From positions 1-5,229 of the forward strand of contig CAIVXP010000085.1 in the NCBI GenBank assembly GCA_903909905.1: a DNA stretch of 5,229 nucleotides, read 5' to 3'. The position numbers and the translations under genes were made by a program. Origin of the DNA: Akkermansiaceae bacterium. Its GTDB lineage: Bacteria; Verrucomicrobiota; Verrucomicrobiia; Verrucomicrobiales; Akkermansiaceae. Under the pieces are notes generated by a model. The model saw only the letters and a program-made list of their open reading frames with translations, was not told the DNA's origin and ran no database searches. This document shows, one piece after another, positions 1 to 5,010 of this stretch; positions within the stretch are counted from its first letter, which is position 1, and every line of letters begins with the position of its first letter.

Positions 1-765
1 AAGCTTCACCACATAGCCGAGGCTGGTGGCGAAATGAATGTCGTTGGGCCGCACCTGCTCGATGCCCGAGACGTGGATCGTGGCGGGATCGATTGGAAAT
101 CCGTAGGCCAGCGTCGCCAGCAGGATTGCCTTGTGCGCGGCATCCCAGCCATTCACGTCGAGCTCGGGATCGGCTTCGGCATATCCGAGCGCTTGGGCTT
201 CGGCGAGTGCCGCCTCGAAGGTGAGACCGGCATCGGTCATGCGACCGAGAATGTAATTCGAGGTGCCGTTGATGATCCCGGAAAACGAAAGGATGCGATT
301 GCCGATGAACGAGTCCTGCACCGTGCGGATGATCGGAATGCCGCCCGCAACCGCGGCTTCAAAATGAATCGGCGTGTCGTGTTCTTTTGACAACGCGAAA
401 AGCTCGATGCCACGCTCGGCGAGCAAGGCCTTATTGCCGGTGACCACCGGTTTTTTTGCGCGCAGCGCAGCGGCGACGATCTCGAAGGCGTCGGTCGTGC
501 CACCAATCAGCTCGACGATGATATCGACCGCCGGATCCTCCACCAACTTACGCCAGTCGGTGGTAAAAATTTCCGCCGGCACCTCGCCGATGGTGGCGCG
601 TGCCTTGGCGGTATTGCGCACAAGGATCTTGGCAATGTGCAAACGCACGCCGCCGCCGGTGCGGCCCGTGATGAGCTCACCATTGCGCTCGAGCACATTC
701 CACACGCCGGAACCGACAGTTCCGAATCCAGCCAAACCAATGCCAAGTGACGAACAGGATTTCAC
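1..765 (-). CDS. hom: Homoserine dehydrogenase, N-terminal 255 residues (3' end cut by window edge)
   Basis: This enzyme reduces L-aspartate 4-semialdehyde to L-homoserine with NAD(P)H in the cytoplasm, at the branch leading to threonine and methionine. My reading of the minus strand shows an N-terminal Rossmann motif (G13-F-G15-TV-G18), a TGNKALL segment at 109-115, and NGTSNYIL at 166-173. The family signature GYAEADPELDVNGWDAAHK covers 194-212. E197, D208 and K212 have the spacing of the yeast catalytic residues E208, D219 and K223. The frame is still open at base 1 (last residues GYVVKL), so roughly 170 residues are missing, including any C-terminal ACT domain. I chose the GTG at 765 because an in-frame TGA lies seven codons upstream and no ATG lies between. 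Its Shine-Dalgarno match is poor. The DUF2934 gene stops 77 bp upstream on the same strand with no visible terminator between them, so co-transcription is possible. The function is firm; the exact start is less so. Confidence 0.96.
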   Translation of the reverse strand, partial: MKSCSSLGIGLAGFGTVGSGVWNVLERNGELITGRTGGGVRLHIAKILVRNTAKARATIGEVPAEIFTTDWRKLVEDPAVDIIVELIGGTTDAFEIVAAALRAKKPVVTGNKALLAERGIELFALSKEHDTPIHFEAAVAGGIPIIRTVQDSFIGNRILSFSGIINGTSNYILGRMTDAGLTFEAALAEAQALGYAEADPELDVNGWDAAHKAILLATLAYGFPIDPATIHVSGIEQVRPNDIHFATSLGYVVKL

Positions 766-842
766 GCCGCCCAGTGTGGTGACGAATCACGCGAGCTCCA
801 AGCCGGAAGTGGCGTGACGGAAAAGTCGCAGAACAGCTTGTT

Positions 843-1163
843 CTAATCCTGTACACCGCCCGCCAGTTGGCACTCGGCTTCGAGCCAGTCGGCGCGCGAG
901 TCTCCCGGCAGCCCCTGCTCCACACGTCGGCGGTAATTCAAATAAGCCGCACGGGCGATGACATCATTGCTTGGGCGCGCGACGCCGGCAGGTGCAGATT
1001 TTTTGGCCGCGCCTTGTTTTGCCGGTTTTTCAGTGGGCTTCTTCACGGCTTTTTTCGCCTCCTTCTTGGCGGTTTTTTTTACCGGAGCCTTGGCTGCCGC
1101 CTTCTTTGCTACCGACTTGGTTTCCGGTTTGGCGGTCTTCTTTGCGATTTTTTTTGCGGCCAT
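843..1163 (-). CDS. Histone H1-like Lys/Ala-rich protein with C-terminal DUF2934 domain (106 aa)
   Basis: Residues 1-58 are an almost pure Lys/Ala/Pro/Thr tail built from short KKxAKK- and AKKA-type units, like bacterial H1-like proteins and the C-terminal tails of eukaryotic H1. Residues 66-101 match the DUF2934 pattern: an IARAAYLNY start, a Gly-containing linker, and ADWLEAECQL at the end. DUF2934 has no established function. The basic tail suggests nucleic-acid binding, which is inference. The frame stays open for 71 codons upstream, but that extension is neither Lys-rich nor DUF2934-like and runs into the ompA-like gene opposite. I therefore start at ATG 1163, where the repeat begins. 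No Shine-Dalgarno is visible. The coding strand has two A8 runs (1148-1155 and 1073-1080) in Lys codons, which could promote slippage or sequencing error. It lies divergent from the OmpA-domain gene and 77 bp upstream of hom. Confidence 0.85.
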   Translation of the reverse strand: MAAKKIAKKTAKPETKSVAKKAAAKAPVKKTAKKEAKKAVKKPTEKPAKQGAAKKSAPAGVARPSNDVIARAAYLNYRRRVEQGLPGDSRADWLEAECQLAGGVQD

Positions 1164-1216
1164 GATTTTGGGTTGTTTATTCGTGTTTTTATCCAGCAGG
1201 CGAAATGCCAAGACCC

Positions 1217-1245
1217 AATATAAACCTGTGCGACGGTGATTGCCA
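1217..1245 (-). promoter_or_regulatory. Candidate sigma-70-type promoter for the DUF2934 gene
   Basis: On the minus strand a TATATT -10 candidate lies at 1222-1217 (five of six consensus bases). A weak -35 candidate, TGGCAA at 1245-1240 (three of six), lies 17 bp upstream. The predicted transcript would start near 1210 and have a leader of roughly 47 nt before ATG 1163. The -35 position coincides with that of the opposite-facing promoter candidate, so the two genes might compete for polymerase. This rests only on consensus matching. Confidence 0.35.
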
Positions 1246-1267
1246 GCACCTTTGACGCGCGTATATT
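1240..1267 (+). promoter_or_regulatory. Candidate promoter placing the OmpA-domain gene on a leaderless mRNA
   Basis: TTGCCA at 1240-1245 and TATATT at 1262-1267 each match the -35 and -10 consensus at five of six bases, with a 16-bp spacer. Only six bases separate the -10 from the ATG at 1274, so transcription would begin at or next to the start codon. No Shine-Dalgarno is seen there. An alternative is a promoter further upstream that I cannot recognise. Confidence 0.45.
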
Positions 1268-1273
1268 CGAGCC

Positions 1274-2446
1274 ATGGCGAATGGCTTTTCATGGAGCGGC
1301 GCGCATGGCAGCTCATACCATCCCCCCGCTTCCAGTCGGCTTGGCTGGTGGGCGGCGCTGGCCATGCTCGGCTCACTCCTGCTCCACATCGGCGTGTTCG
1401 TCGCGCTCAACCGCATGAAGATCGCCCTTCATTTCGAACAGGCCACCGAGCTCCTCACCAAGCCGGTGGCCATTCGCCCCATGGACGCGGCACCCGTCGA
1501 ATACCCGCCTGCCCCACCGCCCGACGAAAGCGTCAAGCCACCGACCAATGCCGCCGCCTTGCTCGAAGAAGTCGACTTGCTGGCAGCTCTGCCCAAGGAC
1601 AAGGAAATCGAAATGAAGCCCGATGTGCGCGAGGCCGAATTCGCGCTGCGCATGGAAAACCCGGTCGCAAAAGGCGAACCTGGCGCGGAAATTACCGAAG
1701 TTACCTCAGGATTCGAAATTGATTCCGACCTGCCCGAGCTCGGCCGCCAGCCGGAACAACTCAAGCCGGCTGAAGTCGGCCAGCTCACTATCGACCCGGG
1801 CGCCGCACAAGTGGATGACGACAATGTCGGCAAACTGACCGATGAGATGATCCGCCGCGGCGCAGGCGGCAAAGCCGAACAAGGCACACTCAATGATACC
1901 GCTTCGCTCGATGATCTTCTCGGCCTGCCCGCCAATGCCTTGGTGTCGAAGAAGACCATGCTGCCAAGCGATTTGCTCTTCGAGTTCAACAGCGCCGAGC
2001 TGCGCGAAAGCGCGAAGGTCGGGCTCATGAAGCTCGCGCTGCTCATGGATCGCAATCCGAACCTTTTCTGCTGGATCGAAGGGCACACCGACCTTGAGGG
2101 CGGCGATGACTTCAACCTCGACCTCTCGGTGCGCCGTGCCGCAGCCGTGAAACGCTATCTCGTCGAGTCGTTGCGCATGGACGCTTCAAAAATCAGCACC
2201 CGCGGATTTGGTCGCTACGAACCGATCGTCACCAGCGGCAGCCGCGATGAGCAAGGCATCAACCGCCGAGTTGAAATCCGCATGCGCCCGTCGCCGCCGA
2301 CAAAGGAACAGCTCACCATCCAGCCACAAAAAGCCGCGGTCGTGGTGGATTCTCCACCGCCAAAGGCTGTCGAGGTGAAACCGGAACGCGCCCTCCCAGT
2401 CGAGCAGGATCCGCCAGCACCGCGCGCCCTGCCGGTCACAGAATAA
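1274..2446 (+). CDS. Membrane-anchored OmpA-family protein with TonB/TolA-like N-terminus (390 aa)
   Basis: Residues 24-45 form a single hydrophobic segment after a short N-terminus, with no signal-peptidase site evident, so the protein is probably an inner-membrane anchor with a periplasmic body. The segment contains S34-LLL-H38, the SxxxH pattern of the TonB and TolA transmembrane helices that contact ExbB-ExbD or TolQ-TolR. A proline-rich stretch (about 73-92) and an acidic linker follow. Residues 229-338 are an OmpA/Pal-type peptidoglycan-binding domain: LLFEFNSAEL near 234-243, GHTD at 270-273, LSVRRA at 284-289 and NRRVEIRM at 330-337. D273 and R288 correspond to the diaminopimelate-binding Asp and Arg of E. 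coli OmpA (D271, R286). A second Pro/Val-rich tail (339-390) extends past the domain, which is unusual. ATG 1274 is the only start that keeps the whole membrane segment. A role in linking envelope layers is well supported; energy coupling is inference from the SxxxH motif. Confidence 0.93.
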   Translation: MANGFSWSGAHGSSYHPPASSRLGWWAALAMLGSLLLHIGVFVALNRMKIALHFEQATELLTKPVAIRPMDAAPVEYPPAPPPDESVKPPTNAAALLEEVDLLAALPKDKEIEMKPDVREAEFALRMENPVAKGEPGAEITEVTSGFEIDSDLPELGRQPEQLKPAEVGQLTIDPGAAQVDDDNVGKLTDEMIRRGAGGKAEQGTLNDTASLDDLLGLPANALVSKKTMLPSDLLFEFNSAELRESAKVGLMKLALLMDRNPNLFCWIEGHTDLEGGDDFNLDLSVRRAAAVKRYLVESLRMDASKISTRGFGRYEPIVTSGSRDEQGINRRVEIRMRPSPPTKEQLTIQPQKAAVVVDSPPPKAVEVKPERALPVEQDPPAPRALPVTE

Positions 2447-2500
2447 ATGACCCGGCCGTGATTGCTCGCGTGTACATCAATCCTTCGCCACCGCCCGAAC

Positions 2501-3157
2501 ATGACACCGTTCCCCGCACCACAAGTTTCCACGATGAGGCATGGCAACTTCGCCGCCGCCGCACAGCGACTCAAGTGCGATCCATGGATCATGCGCCAGG
2601 CCTGGCTTGCCAAGCCCGATGAAAATTTGCGCGCGGCCACAGTGCGCTTCGGCTGGGAGCCAAATGCGCTATGGGTGCTCGCTGATTTGCCCGACGATTT
2701 CATCACCTCGCGCAGCACCGATCACAGCCAAGACATGTGGACGCTCGGCGATGTGTTCGAAATCTTCATCGCCCGCAGCGGCTCGCCAAGCTACCTCGAG
2801 CTGCATGTCACTCCCCACAATCATCGGCTTCACCTGCATTTGACCGCCGAGGGCATGGAAAAAATCCGCAGCGGACAATCCACGCTCGATGAGTTCCGCC
2901 GACCGCCCTCGGCATTCGATTCGTGGGTGCAAAAATCCACGGACTTGAACCAATGGCAGGTGCTGGCGCGCATTCCTTCAAACATTTTGCCCGACGGCCA
3001 ATCGCTCGCCGCAGGCCAATCCTTCGAGCTATCTTTCAGCCGCTACGACGCAGGCCCCGAAGGCAGACCCGATGTCCTCTCATCGACCTCGGCCCACCGC
3101 GAACTCAACTACCATCGCCGCCATGAATGGCGGGAGGTCGTGTTGAAAGACGGCTGA
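2501..3157 (+). CDS. CBM9-like (DOMON-fold) domain protein of unknown role (218 aa)
   Basis: The pattern fits the family 9 carbohydrate-binding module-like proteins. ATVRFGWEPNALWVLADLPDD (46-66) corresponds to the strand pair preceding the ligand face. WTLGDVFEIFIA (80-91) is the typical W...GD.vEiFi block. SYLELHVTP (97-105) gives the following strand, and a late FSRYD (179-183) and W210 close the domain. The single domain fills nearly the whole protein. I see no signal peptide or catalytic domain, although such modules usually sit on secreted enzymes, so this copy may be cytoplasmic or may bind something other than sugar. The start is uncertain: ATG 2501 has no Shine-Dalgarno, a TTG at 2462 would add 13 residues, and ATG 2534 would remove 11. 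It begins 54 bp after the OmpA-domain gene and ends 63 bp before lpxA, all on the same strand. The domain call is moderate because sequence identity in this fold is low. Confidence 0.75.
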   Translation: MTPFPAPQVSTMRHGNFAAAAQRLKCDPWIMRQAWLAKPDENLRAATVRFGWEPNALWVLADLPDDFITSRSTDHSQDMWTLGDVFEIFIARSGSPSYLELHVTPHNHRLHLHLTAEGMEKIRSGQSTLDEFRRPPSAFDSWVQKSTDLNQWQVLARIPSNILPDGQSLAAGQSFELSFSRYDAGPEGRPDVLSSTSAHRELNYHRRHEWREVVLKDG

Positions 3158-3220
3158 TGCCGTACAGCGCCGGCCCATGAGACCAAAAAAATCTCGTCAG
3201 CACGCCCACGATCGGCGGAA

Positions 3221-4003
3221 ATGCGCACCGTGATTCATCCCACCGCCATTGTTTCGCCGCTTGCCACACTGGGTGCCAATGTCCGCGTCGGCCCGTATTG
3301 CGTCATCGGCGACCATGTCGTGCTTGGTGACGACTGCGTGCTGCATTCGCATGTCGTGCTCGAAGGCCCGTCGAAATTCGGTCGCGGCAACGAGTTCTAC
3401 CCTTTTTCTGCCATCGGCGGCAAAACCCAGGACCTCAAGTATCAAGGCGAACCAACCCTGCTCGAAGTCGGCGACTTCAACCAGTTCCGCGAAAACAGCA
3501 CCGTGCACCGTGGCACCCACGACCACACGCCCACCCGCATCGGCTCGCACAACCTGATCCTTTGCTATTCGCACATCGCCCACGACTGCCAACTCGGCGA
3601 TCACATCATCCTCTCCAACACCGTCGGCCTCGCCGGCCACGTCACCGTCGAGGATCACGCGATCATTTCCGGCTTCGCCGCCGTTCACCAATTCTGCCGA
3701 ATCGGCAAACACTCGATCATCGGCGGATGCTCAAAGGTCGTTCAAGACGTCCCGCCATTCATGATCGTCGATGGCAACCCCACCTCCACCCGCGGCCTCA
3801 ACATGGTCGGCCTTCAACGCCGCGGCTTCTCGGAAGACGACATCAAATCACTCAAGGCAGCGTACAAAAAACTCTTCCTCAAAAAGGACGGCAACCTCGC
3901 CCAATCCATCAGCTCGCTCAAAGCCACCCACGACGGCGATACTCCACAAGTCGCCCACCTCATCCACTTCATCGAAGAATCCCAACGCGGCGTCACGCGC
4001 TGA
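3221..4003 (+). CDS. lpxA: UDP-N-acetylglucosamine O-acyltransferase (260 aa)
   Basis: LpxA transfers a 3-hydroxyacyl chain from acyl carrier protein to the 3-OH of UDP-GlcNAc, the first step of lipid A synthesis, in the cytoplasm. Residues 1-180 are a left-handed beta-helix of hexapeptide repeats (for example VSPLAT, GANVRV, VVLGDD, HVTVED). The SHIAHDC block carries H118 and H121, matching E. coli H122 and the catalytic base H125. H140 and H156 match H144 and H160. The GGC at 168-170 places Gly at the position of E. coli G173, which in E. coli permits a long, about C14, acyl chain; the same preference here is inference. A C-terminal helical region starts after LQRRGFSEDDI (198-208). Length is normal (E. 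coli 262). ATG 3221 begins the first repeat (HPTAIV) directly. The gene is not next to lpxD, fabZ or lpxB within this window. It follows the CBM9-like gene at 63 bp and may be co-transcribed with it. Confidence 0.97.
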   Translation: MRTVIHPTAIVSPLATLGANVRVGPYCVIGDHVVLGDDCVLHSHVVLEGPSKFGRGNEFYPFSAIGGKTQDLKYQGEPTLLEVGDFNQFRENSTVHRGTHDHTPTRIGSHNLILCYSHIAHDCQLGDHIILSNTVGLAGHVTVEDHAIISGFAAVHQFCRIGKHSIIGGCSKVVQDVPPFMIVDGNPTSTRGLNMVGLQRRGFSEDDIKSLKAAYKKLFLKKDGNLAQSISSLKATHDGDTPQVAHLIHFIEESQRGVTR

Positions 4004-4052
4004 TATGCCTCTTACTTTCGCGTTTATTCAAGGTTGAGCGAGTCGCTGAATT

Positions 4053-4087
4053 TTCTAGAGCAGTTTGCGAAAATGTGGAGCCGGTGG
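4053..4087 (+). repeat. Left terminal inverted repeat arm of the MITE-like element
   Basis: The first 22 bases match the reverse complement of 4243-4264 at 17 positions, and the next 13 match that of 4230-4242 at 10. The final GGTGG is identical in both arms. Mismatches are scattered, which suggests an old insertion or compensated RNA pairing. Confidence 0.65.
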
Positions 4088-4126
4088 AGCGAGAAGATTT
4101 TGGCCACGGCAAGGCGTTGCGATGGA

Positions 4127-4142
4127 GTGGATAGACATCCAC
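4127..4142. repeat. Internal perfect hairpin, 6-bp stem and 4-base loop
   Basis: GTGGAT at 4127-4132 and ATCCAC at 4137-4142 are perfect reverse complements around the loop AGAC. It lies about 24 bp left of the centre of the 212-bp element. No T-run follows on either strand, so it is not a standard intrinsic terminator. Confidence 0.6.
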
Positions 4143-4229
4143 GACTGAGCAAGAACGCAGCCATGGACAAAATATTCCGCTCATTTCTCAAATCCGGCAA
4201 AGCCGCAAATTTCCCACACCTATCCCCAA

Positions 4230-4264
4230 CCACCGACTACAGATTTGAGCAAAATGCTCTAAAC
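4230..4264 (-). repeat. Right terminal inverted repeat arm, overlapping the end of the 126-aa gene
   Basis: Read on the minus strand this arm begins GTTTAGAGCATTTTGC and aligns with the left arm at 27 of 35 bases. It covers codons 119-126 and the TAG stop (4239-4237) of the 126-aa gene, so the end of that reading frame is made of element sequence. Confidence 0.65.
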
Positions 4265-4617
4265 GCCTCAGTTTCCTCATCACTGGCAACGCCCGCGACA
4301 ATGTGGCCTGCGAGGCTGCGGATGACGGCCGCTGTTTCAGCGGGAAGCTGCAAGGTGTCAAGCAGTGAGCGGGCAATCGCTGCAAAGGTGTTGCCGTTGT
4401 AATTGGTAAAGGGTGCAAGGCGATGGCATTTGCGGCATGTCTCGATCATTTCATGCAAGCCCATCATGCCTTGATGCGCAGAATCCCAAAATTGCTTGCA
4501 GCTTTCGTAGCCGTCCGAGGTGGGACCATGATGAGCTTTTTTGAAATTGCAAAGCTGAGCGTTTTGCCAAACCACCAGTTCCCATGGAACATTCGCCAGC
4601 CATGGCCTCGAATTCAT
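4237..4617 (-). CDS. Unknown Cys/His-containing protein with a CxxCH motif (126 aa)
   Basis: I do not recognise this family. The N-terminal half is rich in Trp, Cys and His: W12, W17, C23, H29-H30, C40, W44, H48, H55. C61-RK-C64-H65 follows. CxxCH is the attachment motif of c-type cytochromes, but no signal peptide is visible and a lone motif in a cytoplasmic protein more likely binds metal or is chance. The C-terminal half (75-112) looks like two alanine/leucine-rich helices. The ATG overlaps the stop of the 65-aa gene as ATGA (4617-4614) and has no Shine-Dalgarno, which implies translational coupling. The last eight residues (F119-L126) and the stop are encoded by the right arm of the MITE-like element, so the native C-terminus may have been altered. 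The paired arrangement and the compositional consistency support a real gene. Confidence 0.65.
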   Translation of the reverse strand: MNSRPWLANVPWELVVWQNAQLCNFKKAHHGPTSDGYESCKQFWDSAHQGMMGLHEMIETCRKCHRLAPFTNYNGNTFAAIARSLLDTLQLPAETAAVIRSLAGHIVAGVASDEETEAFRAFCSNL

Positions 4618-4811
4618 GACTTGGGTTTTTTGGCGGATTTCTTGATCGACGCGAGTTCGTCGATGCCGACGCTTTTTAAGTAACCTTTGCCGGTTTTCGC
4701 GTAGATGGGCTCGGCTGAAAACCGATCTTGAATTAGAAGGCCCTCCCGAAGGATCGCCTGAGCCAACGGATAATGCGCAAAAGCCTCAGGAGCTTGGGGT
4801 TTCTTATCCAT
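4614..4811 (-). CDS. Small basic protein of unknown function (65 aa), first gene of a coupled pair
   Basis: No family is recognised. Residues 5-33 look amphipathic and helical (PQAPEAFAHYPLAQAILREG and onward), followed by a Tyr/Gly segment (EPIYAKTGKGYL, 34-45) and a Lys-rich C-terminal tail (IKKSAKKPKS). There is no membrane segment or signal peptide. Its TGA overlaps the ATG of the 126-aa gene by four bases. A small first gene coupled to a larger one resembles the layout of toxin-antitoxin pairs, but no known toxin or antitoxin fold is evident in either. ATG 4811 is supported by a promoter-like sequence directly upstream. Moderately sure it is translated, given the precise overlap. Confidence 0.6.
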   Translation of the reverse strand: MDKKPQAPEAFAHYPLAQAILREGLLIQDRFSAEPIYAKTGKGYLKSVGIDELASIKKSAKKPKS

Positions 4812-4817
4812 AGCCGA

Positions 4818-4845
4818 AAAATAACCTGAAAATGCGAAGCTTCAA
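4818..4845 (-). promoter_or_regulatory. Candidate promoter for the 65-aa/126-aa pair, leaderless geometry
   Basis: On the minus strand TTGAAG (4845-4840, four of six) and TATTTT (4823-4818, four of six) are separated by 16 bp. Six bases separate the -10 from ATG 4811, the same geometry as at the OmpA-domain gene. The matches are weaker and the region is locally AT-rich, so chance is a real possibility. Confidence 0.3.
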
Positions 4846-4921
4846 GCGTTTAGGAGACGGGAGACTTGGAAGTCGATGACAGAAAAAGCTGCCAGTTCTT
4901 CATTTTTTAACTCACGCGCTC

Positions 4922-4954
4922 GGCCCCGCGGGCCACGACACTCACACCGCGGGC
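4922..4954. repeat. GC-rich inverted repeats downstream of uvrA
   Basis: GGCCC and GGGCC flank CGC at 4922-4934, and a related CCGCGGGC lies at 4947-4954. The two can also pair with each other through seven GC pairs, so alternative hairpins are possible in the uvrA transcript. There is no T-run directly after them in the uvrA direction, so a standard terminator is not supported. The rest of 4812-5010 holds no gene that I can see. Confidence 0.45.
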
Positions 4955-5010
4955 TCCTGTCCAAACTGCCTACAAGCCTTCGTCGTTTTCTGCTTTCAGC
5001 GTTTCAGCAT

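Larger units (their letters stand above)
4053..4264. mobile_element. MITE-like element with 35-bp imperfect terminal inverted repeats
   Basis: The left arm (4053-4087) and the reverse complement of the right arm (4230-4264) agree at 27 of 35 positions by my alignment. The best-conserved core is TAGAGCA followed by TTTGC. The outermost shared dinucleotide is TA at both ends (4056-4057 and 4260-4261), as expected for insertion at TA by Tc1/mariner or IS630-type transposases, although the symmetry of the arms alone could also produce this. The roughly 140-bp interior has no convincing gene, so the element would depend on a transposase elsewhere. It sits between two converging genes, a common place for such elements. 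I do not recognise it as a named family. It could also be a remnant of a longer IS or a large structured intergenic repeat. Confidence 0.55.

Noticed and set aside
1..6. HindIII site exactly at the left edge
   Set aside because: It may reflect cloning, but another HindIII site lies at 4837-4842, and it has no biological meaning.
1429..2115. Long minus-strand open frame (228 codons) opposite the OmpA-domain gene
   Set aside because: Ser/Pro/Arg-rich low-complexity translation typical of an antisense shadow; the plus strand encodes a recognisable domain there.
2462..2500. TTG start giving a 231-aa version of the CBM9-like protein
   Set aside because: The extra 13 residues match nothing and there is no ribosome-binding site; ATG 2501 is simpler, though not proven.
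3175..3206. Possible terminator between the CBM9-like gene and lpxA (GAGA...TCTC around an A-run)
   Set aside because: The stem is only four base pairs, the A-run is in the loop and no T-run follows.
3197..3712. Minus-strand open frame of 171 codons across lpxA
   Set aside because: Val/Ala/Asp-rich shadow of the hexapeptide repeats; lpxA on the plus strand is unambiguous.
4034..4402. Plus-strand open frame of 122 codons after lpxA
   Set aside because: It crosses both inverted-repeat arms and runs antisense to the 126-aa gene; no family resemblance.
4237..4811. Annotating the small gene pair as a toxin-antitoxin system
   Set aside because: Only the layout fits; no known toxin or antitoxin motif is visible in either protein.
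4863..4874. Palindrome GACTTGGAAGTC upstream of the 65-aa gene as an operator or terminator
   Set aside because: The arms are five bases with a two-base centre, too short to distinguish from chance without other copies.
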